DNA of 33,640 nucleotides from MKUN01 sp964481425 (GCA_964481425.1 CAYZTM010000042.1:1-33640); one strand, 5' to 3'. Positions 8,108-15,805 are shown, counted from the stretch's first letter. Notes: a model not told the origin generated them from the letters alone. Translations and numbers: made by a program.

Positions 8108-8447
8108 TATAAAGCGCAATAAGAAGATAATAGAGTACCTAAATAAGCAACTTAAAAGGCTTAAAATGGATACTAATGTACTTGCATTTTATGAAGCCTA
8201 CATTGTACCTAATGTGCCAGCTACAGAGGTTATAAACTTTACAATAGACCACAATCTGTTAGATACAGATGGATTATTAATAGAAACATTAAAGACAATC
8301 GGAATAATGGAGATATCGAAAGATGAGAAAGATTTTCAAAAAAATATAGAAAAACGAGATAAAATAAAAGGCAAAAAACAAGAGTTAACCGACTTCGATA
8401 AAATACTAAAAGGCATAATGAAAGTGCCTAATAAAGAAAAAAAATAA
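8100..8447 (+). CDS. Accessory protein overlapping the transposase gene, unknown function
   Basis: The 115-residue product starts at an ATG inside the transposase 3' end (ATGGATAA, an eight-base overlap), so translation is probably coupled. It is highly charged, rich in Lys and Asp/Glu, with predicted helices at both ends (KRNKKIIEYLNKQLKRLKM; KDEKDFQKNIEKRDKIKGKKQELTDFDKIL) and a central segment EAYIVPNVPATEVINFTIDHN. It has no signal peptide and no membrane segment. I do not recognise the family. Its position suggests a helper of transposition, for example a DNA-binding or target-choice protein, but that is inference from context alone. Confidence 0.7.
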   Translation: MDNIKRNKKIIEYLNKQLKRLKMDTNVLAFYEAYIVPNVPATEVINFTIDHNLLDTDGLLIETLKTIGIMEISKDEKDFQKNIEKRDKIKGKKQELTDFDKILKGIMKVPNKEKK

Positions 8448-8449
8448 AA

Positions 8450-8467
8450 GGCTACCCAAAGGTAGCC
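8450..8467 (-). terminator. Hairpin terminator between convergent passenger genes
   Basis: GGCTACC and GGTAGCC pair around a CAAA loop. On the minus strand the stem is followed by a long T-rich run (complement of 8433-8449), so it reads as an intrinsic terminator for the minus-strand gene at 8513-8677. It may also end the transposase transcript. Confidence 0.7.
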
Positions 8468-8512
8468 AGTCAATTTATGCTCTAATCTGAGCCACATAAA
8501 AATACATAACCT

Positions 8513-8677
8513 TTATCCTATCTTATACCCAAGATAAATAAGTAGTGTTACCACAAACGTACCTAACTCAAGTAATACTCCTGTTGCTAATAATACTAAA
8601 TGCAACATCCTTTCTGTTTGTAAACTATACTTCATTTGCGTTATATATGAGCCCTCATCAATTCTTTTATGGCTCAT
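8513..8677 (-). CDS. Small membrane protein at the right end of the insertion element
   Basis: The open frame continues upstream across the element boundary, so I chose the internal ATG at 8677, giving 54 residues. A longer version of 78 residues from the ATG at 8746 would need a start codon provided by the target site. The chosen product has a charged N-terminus (MSHKRIDEGSYITQMKYSLQTE) and a long hydrophobic segment (LHLVLLATGVLLELGTFVVTLLIYLGY), predicting one or two membrane helices. TATCTTTA, a near match to the -7 promoter box, sits two bases before the ATG, as in front of the transposase. No family is recognised. Coding status is likely but not certain. Confidence 0.45.
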   Translation of the reverse strand: MSHKRIDEGSYITQMKYSLQTERMLHLVLLATGVLLELGTFVVTLLIYLGYKIG

Positions 8678-8716
8678 ACTAAAGATAGAAAAAAGGATAA
8701 AATGGAGTATTATTGA

Positions 8717-8743
8717 GTTTGTGTAACTTAGTATATTAGTGCC
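8717..8743 (-). repeat. Right terminal inverted repeat of the insertion element
   Basis: Reading inward on the minus strand it starts GGCACTAATATACTAAGTTA and ends CACAAAC, matching the left end at 22 of 27 positions. The target duplication follows immediately at 8744. Confidence 0.92.
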
Positions 8744-8751
8744 CATTGTCC
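8744..8751. repeat. Target site duplication, right copy
   Basis: CATTGTCC, identical to 5910-5917. Its last six bases (TTGTCC) are the Leu-Ser codons of the interrupted FN3 gene. Confidence 0.95.
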
Positions 8752-9873
8752 TTACCACCATGTAATGCACCCCAGGGATTGATATCGTACGGGGCAACAA
8801 ATTTTACTGCTAATATCATTTGGGCAGCAGTACCCGGTGCTGTGAGCTACCAATATGTGTTGAATCAAAGTCCTAATACACCAATAATACCGGGGATAGC
8901 CACTGCACTCACTTATTACAATGCAACTGGTTTGTTACCGGCTACTACTTACTACTTTCACCTGCGTACGGATTGTAGTGCCTATAACGGCGATACATCG
9001 GCCTGGGAGTTGATACAGTTCACCACGCAACCAATACCTCCCTGCCAGTCTGCCACGGGTATTGTTGCTAATAATATAACGAATACAAGTGCCGATATAG
9101 GTTGGGCGCCGCAATCCAACATTCTTGGATGGGAGTTTGTAGTGAATCAGAGCCCCGCTGATCCGGTAATAGGCGCCTTGACGACCAGTAATGCCATTTC
9201 GCTTAGTGGCCTGAATTCATATACTACCTATTTTGTTCACCTGCGTACGGATTGCAGTACTTACCCAGGTGATTCATCGCATTGGGTCCATTATTCGTTT
9301 ATAACCAGTTCAGACAGTTGTGTGGAGCCTACCGGCGAGCAGGTGACTTTTGTTTCGCCTTATACAGCTTTTGTGAGCTGGAATGCGGCCCCGGGCGCCT
9401 ATGGGTATGAATATCTCCTTGATCAGAATCCCGGCACGCCTACAGAGGGCGGCAGCCCAACCTTCAGTACCTTCCATACTATTACCAGCTTGTTTTCGGC
9501 TACAACTTATTACCTGCATGTACGCACGGTATGTGATACGGCAATTTACGGCAACAATTATACAAACTGGATAACTGCTCCTTTTTATACCACTCCGGGT
9601 TTGAATGTAAAAAGCGTGACCGGAGATGACAAATTTGTGATCGCGGCGTACCCGAACCCGGTGCAGCAATCTGTAACGATAAGTATGAAGGGAGTACAGC
9701 AAGGTAGTGGTACTCTACAGGTGATAGATATGGCGGGCAAGGTGCTGAAAACGGTAGCAACAGCCGGAATGGCTAATGTGAGTATAGATATGACAGACCT
9801 GGCTGTTGGCATGTACATGCTGCGATATAGTGATGATGGGCAGGTATATACTCTAAGACTTGTAAAGCAATAG
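8752..9873 (+). pseudogene. 3' fragment of the interrupted FN3/T9SS paralogue
   Basis: This carries the remaining 373 codons of the interrupted gene: three FN3-like units aligning with units 2-4 of the intact neighbour (CNAPQGL..., CQSATGIVANNITN..., CVEPTGEQVTFVSPYTAFVSWNAAPGAYGYEY) and a Por_Sec/T9SS type A tail (KFVIAAYPNPVQQSVTISMKG ... GMYMLRYSDDGQVYTLRLVKQ). There is no internal stop or frameshift. A TTG at 8746 inside the target duplication could in principle start translation, but the product would lack a signal peptide and could not be exported, so the fragment is probably non-functional. Precise loss of the element and one duplication copy would restore the full 485-residue gene. 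Confidence 0.9.
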
Positions 9874-9901
9874 GCAAGCTTTAATTTTCCCTAGCAAAAG
9901 A

Positions 9902-9929
9902 GCGGGCCCTGCAATATTGCAGGGCCCGC
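9902..9929. terminator. Bidirectional hairpin between convergent genes
   Basis: A perfect 28-base palindrome (GCGGGCCCTGCAAT and its complement) lies between the FN3 fragment (+) and infB (-). A short T-rich run (CTCTTTTG) follows on the minus strand, so it most likely ends the infB transcript; it may serve both sides. Confidence 0.75.
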
Positions 9930-9950
9930 ATGATATAATTATAAGTATCG

Positions 9951-12908
9951 TTAAAGAGTCCGTTTTACTTCTACTTCATCGTAGCCTTCGATGATATCTC
10001 CAACGCGTACGTCGTTATAGTTCTTGATGGAAAGGCCACATTCGTAACCTGCACTCACCTCTTTGACATCATCTTTGAAGCGTTTTAGTGAGGCCAACTC
10101 ACCATTGTAGATAACTATGCCATCGCGTACCAGATTTAACTTTGTATTTCGGGTCATTTTGCCATCAAGCACATAGCAGCCGGCGATAGTGCCTACACCA
10201 CTGATCTTGAATACTTCACGGATCTCAATGTTGCAAACGATCTTCTTCTCGATCTTGGGTTCGAGCAGACCTTCCATCGCACTCTTTATTTCTTCTATCG
10301 CATCGTATATGATAGAGTAAGTACGTATCTCTATGTTCTCCTGGTCGGCCAGCCTTGCTGCCTGCATGGACGGGCGTACCTGGAAGCCAAGTATGATAGC
10401 GTCAGAGGCTGTTGCCAGCAATACGTCGCTTTCTGTTATCTGGCCTACACCCTTATGTACTACATTCACAGCAACTTCTTCAGTTGACAGTTTCTGTAAT
10501 GAGTCGCTCAAAGCTTCTACAGAACCATCGAAGTCGCCTTTGATTATGATGCTAAGTTCTTTAAAGTTGCCCAGTGCAAGACGACGACCGATCTCATCGA
10601 GTGTAATGTGCTTACGGGTACGTATGCCTTGCTCGCGCATGATCTGGGCTCGATGGTTGGCAATATCTTTTGCTTCGTCCTCGTCCTGGTACACTTTGAA
10701 TTTCTCACCAGCCTGGGGGGCGCCGTTCAGGCCCAATACCTGTACGGGAGCTGAGGGACCTGCCTGGTTTACACGCTGACCACGTTCATTGAACATAGCC
10801 TTTATCTTACCATAATACTGGCCGCAAACAATCATATCACCCTGTTTCAGGGTGCCGTTCTGCACCAGGATCGTGGCCTGGTAACCACGCCCTTTATCGA
10901 GCGATGCTTCGATAACGCTGCCCACAGCAGTACGATCGGGGTTGGCTGTTAACTCGAGCAGTTCTGCTTCGAGCCCTATCTTTTCCAACAGCAGGTCAAC
11001 ATTCGTACCTTTTTTAGCAGATATTTCCTGGCTCTGGAATTTGCCACCCCAGTCTTCCACCAATATGTTCATATTGGCCAGCTGTTCTTTTATCTTTTCG
11101 GGGTTAGCCCCTTCTTTATCTATCTTGTTGATAGCAAATATCATAGGCAGGTTAGCGGCCTGTGCATGTGATATTGCTTCTTTGGTTTGCGGCATTATGG
11201 CATCGTCAGCAGCGACAACGATCACGGCTACGTCGGCCACTTTGGCACCACGGGCACGCATGGCAGTAAAGGCTTCGTGACCCGGTGTATCGAGGAAGGT
11301 TATTTTTTTACCTGTGCTGGTCTCCACCCTGTAGGCACCTATGTGCTGGGTGATACCACCGGCCTCGCCAGCTACCACATTTGCATTGCGGATATAGTCG
11401 AGCAAAGAGGTCTTACCGTGATCTACGTGACCCATGATAGTGACAATCGGAGCACGTGGCACCAGGTCTTCTTCATTGTCCACTACTTCCTCATCTTCTT
11501 CATCTTCCTGCTCCAGGTTAATGAATTCAACTTCATATCCAAATTCACTGGACACGAGCTCGATCACTTCAGCATCGAGACGCTGGTTGATTGACACCAT
11601 TATGCCGAGGCTCATACACTTACTGATCACCTCAGCAAAGCTGACATCAAGCAGGCTTGCCAATTCACTTACCGATATGAATTCGGTAACCTGGATCACA
11701 TTGCTCTGCTCGGCATTTTCAGCGGCAGCACGTTTTTCTGCCATTTCATCGCGTTTGTTACGACGATATTTTGACTTTTGGTTCTTACCACGTGTTCCGC
11801 CTGATAGCTTAGCTTGTGTTTCCCGTATTTTATCCTGTATTGCTTTGCTGTCTATCTCCTGTTGTTGAGGTGTCAGAGCACTACGTTGCCCACGGCGGTG
11901 GTCGCTACGCTGTGTACCGCTACGGCTGCCGCGGCCTAAGCCTTGTCCACCGCCACGTTGCTGATCGCCCTGCCTTCTTTCACGCCCGCCACCTTGCTGA
12001 TCGGGTTTAAAGGTCTCGGGTTTTTTCTGTACCGGTATGCGTTTACGGTTACGTTTTTCCTTGTTATCCGGTTTCGAGCTAGTGCCATTATCGACCGGAA
12101 GATTTATTTTCCCTATGATCTTTGGCCCCTCCAGCTTAGGGGCTTTCATCTGTATATGCTCAGGTTTTACTTCGGGAATATCTTCAATAGCGGGCGTTTC
12201 TTTCACTTCAGGTGCGGCCTCTTCAGGGAAGGGGATCTCTGCATCTGCAGCTTGTTTGCCCTTTTTAGGTTTTTTAGCCTCTTTGGCAGGTGCTTCGGCT
12301 TTTGGTTCTTCCGCTTCGGCTTCAGCTTCTTTCTTTTTGGCAGCACCTTTCTTAGGTCTTGAAGACATATTCATGTCCTCAAGATTTATCTTGCCTAATA
12401 TGTTAGGCCCTTCCAATTTCGGGGCCTTGGTTGTGGTATTTTCGGTAGCGGCCTCTTCAGCAGCAATTGCCGGAGGTTCACTGCTTTCTTCTTTTTTAGT
12501 TGTTTTCTTTTTTGTTTCGGGTTCTGCGGGTGTTTCTGCTACAGGTTCGCTTACGGGTTCGGCTTTTGGCTTTTCTTCCTTTTTCTTTTCTGCAGGCGGT
12601 GGTGCGGCTACTTCGGGTTCATCTTTCTTATCTCTTGCAGTCAGGTCCAGGTCGTCTTTGCTCTTATTCAGGTTATCGAGCAGGGAACCTTTAGGCAGTG
12701 CAATCTCTTCACTCTTGCGTTTGGCTGCTTTGTCTTTTGCAAACTCAGCCTGCAAGGCGTCATACATTTCTTCTGTCAGCTTGGTATTAGGATTACTGGC
12801 ATTTATTTCAAATCCCCTATTGGTAAGGAATTCCACAAGTGTTTCCTTACCGATATTGAACTCTTTTGCTGCTGCCAGTAACCTTGGTGTCTTTATTGCT
12901 GTTGCCAT
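9951..12908 (-). CDS. infB: Translation initiation factor IF-2
   Basis: The 985-residue product starts at the ATG at 12908 with an IF2_N-type fold (TPRLLAAAKEFNIGKETLVEFL). Residues about 60-400 form a long low-complexity linker rich in Glu, Lys, Ala and Pro, then an RG-rich stretch. The GTPase domain has G1 GHVDHGKTS (about residue 492), G3 DTPGHEAF and G4 NKID, followed by the elongation-factor-like domains II-IV. IF-2 places initiator tRNA on the 30S subunit and promotes subunit joining. The linker contains two copies of APKLEGPxIxGKINL about 95 residues apart. It is the last gene of the rimP-nusA-infB operon; in the 141-base gap after nusA, TAGGTTTG (minus, 12978-12971) may be a weak internal promoter without a clear -33 partner. 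Confidence 0.97.
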   Translation of the reverse strand: MATAIKTPRLLAAAKEFNIGKETLVEFLTNRGFEINASNPNTKLTEEMYDALQAEFAKDKAAKRKSEEIALPKGSLLDNLNKSKDDLDLTARDKKDEPEVAAPPPAEKKKEEKPKAEPVSEPVAETPAEPETKKKTTKKEESSEPPAIAAEEAATENTTTKAPKLEGPNILGKINLEDMNMSSRPKKGAAKKKEAEAEAEEPKAEAPAKEAKKPKKGKQAADAEIPFPEEAAPEVKETPAIEDIPEVKPEHIQMKAPKLEGPKIIGKINLPVDNGTSSKPDNKEKRNRKRIPVQKKPETFKPDQQGGGRERRQGDQQRGGGQGLGRGSRSGTQRSDHRRGQRSALTPQQQEIDSKAIQDKIRETQAKLSGGTRGKNQKSKYRRNKRDEMAEKRAAAENAEQSNVIQVTEFISVSELASLLDVSFAEVISKCMSLGIMVSINQRLDAEVIELVSSEFGYEVEFINLEQEDEEDEEVVDNEEDLVPRAPIVTIMGHVDHGKTSLLDYIRNANVVAGEAGGITQHIGAYRVETSTGKKITFLDTPGHEAFTAMRARGAKVADVAVIVVAADDAIMPQTKEAISHAQAANLPMIFAINKIDKEGANPEKIKEQLANMNILVEDWGGKFQSQEISAKKGTNVDLLLEKIGLEAELLELTANPDRTAVGSVIEASLDKGRGYQATILVQNGTLKQGDMIVCGQYYGKIKAMFNERGQRVNQAGPSAPVQVLGLNGAPQAGEKFKVYQDEDEAKDIANHRAQIMREQGIRTRKHITLDEIGRRLALGNFKELSIIIKGDFDGSVEALSDSLQKLSTEEVAVNVVHKGVGQITESDVLLATASDAIILGFQVRPSMQAARLADQENIEIRTYSIIYDAIEEIKSAMEGLLEPKIEKKIVCNIEIREVFKISGVGTIAGCYVLDGKMTRNTKLNLVRDGIVIYNGELASLKRFKDDVKEVSAGYECGLSIKNYNDVRVGDIIEGYDEVEVKRTL

Positions 12909-13049
12909 TCTATATTTTAGTCAAAAAAATATTTCTCTACGGTTTACCTAAGTCCGTGCACATAAATGTACAAACCTAAGCATTTTTGCCTGAAATGCCC
13001 CTGTATAACCTATAGATAATAGGCTTTTGAGGGCACATGGTACACAGGC

Positions 13050-14300
13050 TTATTCCTCGTTCTGAAACTCTGCTTCCAGTATCTTACGAACGTCTTTTAC
13101 GGTTTCTTCTTCCAGGTCGGTACGGCGCACCAGTTCTTCGATCGACAGATCGAGGATGCTGAGGGCAGTATCGCAACCTATACGTTTAAATTCATCTATT
13201 ACCCAACCTTCGATCTCATCTGAGAATTCGTCGAGGTCGATATCGTAATCCAGGCCTTCGTCCTGAATATCGCGGTACACATCAATGCTGTAACCTGTAA
13301 GCTCCTGTGCCAGTTTGATGTTAACACCCTTTTTACCGATCGCCAGGGAAACCTGGTCGGGGTCGAGGTACACATCGGCATGGTTGGTTTCGTTATTGAT
13401 ATCCATACGATTGATGCGGGCCGGTGTAAGCGAGCGCTGGATAAGCAACTGCAGGTTGTTGGTATAATTGATTATGTCAATATTCTCGTTGCGCAATTCG
13501 CGTACGATACCGTGTATGCGGCTACCTTTCATACCCACGCAAGCACCTACCGGGTCAATACGGTCATCGTAGCTTTCAACGGCCACTTTCGCACGTTCAC
13601 CCGGTTCGCGTACTATTTTCTTTATAACAATCAGGCCATCCATTATTTCAGGCACCTCTATTTCCAATAGTTTCTCCAGGAATGAAGAGTGGGTGCGGCT
13701 CAATATGATTATCGGGGTATTATTGCGCATCTCCACCTTCTTAACCACTGCGCGTACAGATTCGCCTTTTTTGAAAAAGTCGGTCGGTATTTGTTCCGAT
13801 TTGGGTAATATCAGTTCATTACCTTCATCGTCAAGTAGTAATATTTCTTTTTTCCATATTTGATAAACCTCTCCAGCTATTATTTCACCTACACGCTCGG
13901 CATATTTTTTCAGCAGGTTGTTCTTCTTCAGATCGCCGATACGTGCTGCCAGGGTCTGTTTAGCAGCCAGTATAGCGCGCCTGCCGAAGTCCATAACATC
14001 CATCTCTTCGTATACTTCTTCGCCTACGTTATAGTCGGGTTCTATCTTAATAGCATCTGTATAAGGTATCTGGGTGTTCTCATCTTCTATCATATCGTCT
14101 TCCACTATCTCGCGGCGACGAAATATTTCCAGGTCACCTGTTTGGTCATTTACGATCACGTCGAAGTTCTCATCGCTGCCGAATTTCTTGCGCAGCAAGG
14201 TTTTGAACACATCTTCAATAACCTTCATCAAGGTAGGACGGTCAATATTCTCCGCGTCCTTAAACTCCTGGAATGACTCAATAAGATTGATACTTGCCAT
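13050..14300 (-). CDS. nusA: Transcription elongation/termination factor NusA
   Basis: The 416-residue product begins MASINLIESFQEFKDAENID. The N-terminal RNA-polymerase-binding domain is followed by an S1 domain (GEIIAGEVYQIWKKEILLLD, about 137-200) and two KH domains (IDPVGACVGMKGSRIHGIVRELRNENIDII and LDPDQVSLAIGKKGVNIKLAQELTG, with the GxxG-type loops KGSR and KKGV). A short C-terminal helical region (EFSDEIEGWVIDEFKRIGCDTALSIL...) replaces the two acidic repeats of E. coli NusA. NusA increases pausing and hairpin-dependent termination and takes part in antitermination. It lies 38 bases after rimP and shares its promoter, which matters because the rimP leader contains a terminator-like hairpin. 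Confidence 0.96.
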   Translation of the reverse strand: MASINLIESFQEFKDAENIDRPTLMKVIEDVFKTLLRKKFGSDENFDVIVNDQTGDLEIFRRREIVEDDMIEDENTQIPYTDAIKIEPDYNVGEEVYEEMDVMDFGRRAILAAKQTLAARIGDLKKNNLLKKYAERVGEIIAGEVYQIWKKEILLLDDEGNELILPKSEQIPTDFFKKGESVRAVVKKVEMRNNTPIIILSRTHSSFLEKLLEIEVPEIMDGLIVIKKIVREPGERAKVAVESYDDRIDPVGACVGMKGSRIHGIVRELRNENIDIINYTNNLQLLIQRSLTPARINRMDINNETNHADVYLDPDQVSLAIGKKGVNIKLAQELTGYSIDVYRDIQDEGLDYDIDLDEFSDEIEGWVIDEFKRIGCDTALSILDLSIEELVRRTDLEEETVKDVRKILEAEFQNEE

Positions 14301-14338
14301 TGTCTGTCACATTTTTCCCGCCCGTAGGACGGAATTGT

Positions 14339-14791
14339 TTAAAAAATAATTTGAACTACTGTTTTTTTGATCTGTGAAAAAGGTATTTCTGCTGTTGTTA
14401 TTTCTTTTTTCTTATTTGTCATTTCGAGGACGATACCATCGTCTGTCACCTGCTTAAGAATACCGGTTTGTTCGCTGCCCTCAAGTGGTGTTATCTCCAC
14501 TTTGCGGCCGATATTCTTTTTATACTGCCTAAGGCCATTAAGCGGTTCATCCACACCGGGGCTGGATACCTCGAGCGAAAAGTCGCCGTCAGGGAACAAT
14601 TGCTCCGCCTCTATCAGTGCGTAAAGTTTGCGGTTAATGGTAGCACTTTTTTCGATAGAAAGGCCGCTATCTGAATCAAGGAACACCTTGACATTGTTTG
14701 TAGGCTTTATTCTCATATTGACCACAAACATATCTGTGCCATCCAATAAAGGCCCAAGCAAACTTTCTATTTTTTCTAATACTTCTGCCAT
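14339..14791 (-). CDS. rimP: Ribosome maturation factor RimP
   Basis: The 150-residue product has the RimP layout: an N-terminal domain (MAEVLEKIESLLGPLLDGTDMFVVNMRI, then VFLDSDSGLSIEKSATINRKLYALIE) and the signature DFSLEVSSPGVDEPL near residue 85, followed by a small SH3-like C-terminal domain (KKNIGRKVEITPLEGSEQTGILKQV). RimP assists 30S subunit assembly. It heads the conserved rimP-nusA-infB operon. The ATG at 14791 is immediately preceded by a T-run and an intrinsic-terminator-like hairpin, with no room for a promoter in between, so translation depends on transcripts that read through that hairpin. Confidence 0.95.
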   Translation of the reverse strand: MAEVLEKIESLLGPLLDGTDMFVVNMRIKPTNNVKVFLDSDSGLSIEKSATINRKLYALIEAEQLFPDGDFSLEVSSPGVDEPLNGLRQYKKNIGRKVEITPLEGSEQTGILKQVTDDGIVLEMTNKKKEITTAEIPFSQIKKTVVQIIF

Positions 14792-14796
14792 AAGAT

Positions 14797-14827
14797 AAAA
14801 AACAAGGGGACAACCATGTGTCCCCTT
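14797..14827 (-). terminator. Terminator-like hairpin in the rimP leader (candidate attenuator)
   Basis: On the minus strand AAGGGGACA and TGTCCCCTT form a nine-base-pair stem with a six-base loop, followed by G and six T residues. The T-run ends five bases before the rimP ATG. The candidate promoter at 14878-14848 places the RNA start near 14841, so the hairpin makes up most of the roughly 50-base leader. Confidence 0.7.
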
Positions 14828-14847
14828 CTTTCGAATTCTTTCCGATG

Positions 14848-14878
14848 CAAATGTAAGGAAGTTATTACTAATTGCAAA
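14848..14878 (-). promoter_or_regulatory. Promoter of rimP-nusA-infB
   Basis: On the minus strand TTTG (14878-14875), a 19-base spacer and TACATTTG (14855-14848) match the Bacteroidota -33/-7 consensus exactly. Initiation is expected near 14841. Confidence 0.75.
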
Positions 14879-14918
14879 AAATAAGCTTGTATAGGCCTGC
14901 TATTATGTTTTTGTTAAC

Positions 14919-14947
14919 GTTGCAGTGATGCAAAATGGGTACCTTTG
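14919..14947 (+). promoter_or_regulatory. Candidate promoter of the DUF4834-like gene
   Basis: GTTG (14919-14922), a 17-base spacer and TACCTTTG (14940-14947) fit the Bacteroidota consensus; the -7 box is exact. Only seven bases separate the box from the ATG at 14955, so the mRNA would have virtually no leader. It diverges from the rimP promoter. Confidence 0.55.
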
Positions 14948-14954
14948 AGTTATT

Positions 14955-15167
14955 ATGGTCAAAGTTCTTATCACAGCATTCGTAATAGTGATCCTTTACC
15001 GCTTTTTCACCCGCTTTGTTTTCCCGGTATTTAACCTTACCAAACAGGCCCGCGACCATATGCGTAATATGCAGCAACAGATGCAAGACATGGAGGAACA
15101 AATGCAGCGGCCCCAACAAAGTAAATCTGTGGATGGTGATTATATAGAATATGAAGAGGTAAAATAA
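14955..15167 (+). CDS. Small membrane-anchored protein, DUF4834-like
   Basis: The 70-residue product has an N-terminal hydrophobic helix with basic flanks (MVKVLITAFVIVILYRFFTRFVFPVF), then a Gln/Met/Glu-rich helix (ARDHMRNMQQQMQDMEEQMQRPQQ) and a short acidic tail (GDYIEYEEVK). This is the layout of the DUF4834 family found in Bacteroidota; function unknown. It is probably anchored in the inner membrane with the helical tail in the cytoplasm. It is divergent from rimP and convergent with the HAD gene, whose stop codon is only eight bases away with no terminator between them. Confidence 0.75.
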   Translation: MVKVLITAFVIVILYRFFTRFVFPVFNLTKQARDHMRNMQQQMQDMEEQMQRPQQSKSVDGDYIEYEEVK

Positions 15168-15175
15168 ACACCTCG

Positions 15176-15805
15176 TTATCCTTTTGGCCTGAAGATATCG
15201 TGTTCCAGGCTCATCCCTTTTTCCAGGTAAATACCTTGTATCCCGGCCCTGCGGGCACCTTCCACATGTTGTGGGCTATCGTCGATGAAAAGAGTGTGGT
15301 TAGCATCGAAACCGGTATCGTCCAGTATGCGTTGGTACACAGCCGTATCGGGCTTGCGCATGCCAATGCGGTGGGAGAGATATGCTTTATCGAAGAAAAC
15401 CCCGATGTTAGGTATGCCATTTTGTTCCATCAATATACGGTTAAAGGCTTCTTCGTGTATCTCGTTTGTATTACTTAGCAATACCATGTCGTAGTGCAGC
15501 TGTAGCTGTTGCAACAGTTGCAAGCGCCTTAAGGGGAAATCAAGCAGCATGGCATTCCAGGCATTAACGATATCCTCATCTTTCAGCGGTATCCCGGCAA
15601 TATTTTGTATGGCCTTTATGAATTGATCCGTACCAATCTTACCGATCTCGAAATCATCAAAAAGATTCGTTTGTTGTGCCTGGGAATACAACTGCGGGAA
15701 GTTTTGTATGCCTAATTTTATGAACGCTTGTTCCGTCAGTTTGTAATCAATATTCAGTATGACACCCCCGAGATCGAGGATGATATGCTTTATGCCCTGT
15801 ATCAT
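15176..15805 (-). CDS. HAD-family phosphatase (subfamily IA, YihX-like)
   Basis: The frame extends to 15859, but I prefer the ATG at 15805 (MIQGIKHIILDLGGVI), which places the first HAD motif at the usual distance and gives 209 residues. Motif I is DLGGV (nucleophile Asp11), with Gly where most HAD enzymes have the second Asp, as in YihX-type enzymes (DLGNV). Motif II is LLSNTNEIH, motif III the Lys of RKPDTAVYQ, and motif IV FIDDSPQHVEGA. A helical cap lies between motifs I and II. It is probably a soluble phosphatase for a small phosphorylated metabolite such as a sugar phosphate; substrate unknown. A hairpin with a T-run lies just before the extended start at 15859. Confidence 0.9.
   Translation of the reverse strand: MIQGIKHIILDLGGVILNIDYKLTEQAFIKLGIQNFPQLYSQAQQTNLFDDFEIGKIGTDQFIKAIQNIAGIPLKDEDIVNAWNAMLLDFPLRRLQLLQQLQLHYDMVLLSNTNEIHEEAFNRILMEQNGIPNIGVFFDKAYLSHRIGMRKPDTAVYQRILDDTGFDANHTLFIDDSPQHVEGARRAGIQGIYLEKGMSLEHDIFRPKG

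Larger units (their letters stand above)
5918..8743 (+). mobile_element. IS1595-family (ISXO2-like) insertion element with passenger genes, 2826 bp
   Basis: The ends are defined by 27-base terminal inverted repeats (GGTACTAATATACAATCTTA... on the left, GGCACTAATATACTAAGTTA... on the reversed right) that agree at 22 of 27 positions, bounded by the 8-base duplication CATTGTCC. The transposase at 7172-8107 is of the ISXO2 type. The element is visibly richer in A and T than the flanks. It is far longer than a minimal IS1595 element because it carries a gene overlapping the transposase, two divergent small genes on the left, one on the right, and a 335-base non-coding stretch of nested repeats before the transposase. 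The family is known to include elements with passenger genes. Intact duplications and an undamaged flanking frame suggest a recent insertion. Confidence 0.93.

Noticed and set aside
6044..8677. Toxin-antitoxin or phage-defence module among the element's passenger genes
   Set aside because: No recognisable toxin, nuclease, NTPase or DNA-binding antitoxin motif; only small size and membrane helices would support it.
12037..12951. Long plus-strand frame (304 codons, Ser/Ala/Phe-rich) opposite infB
   Set aside because: It is the complement of the Lys/Glu/Ala/Pro-rich IF-2 linker; low complexity, no start context, and the opposite strand is certainly coding.
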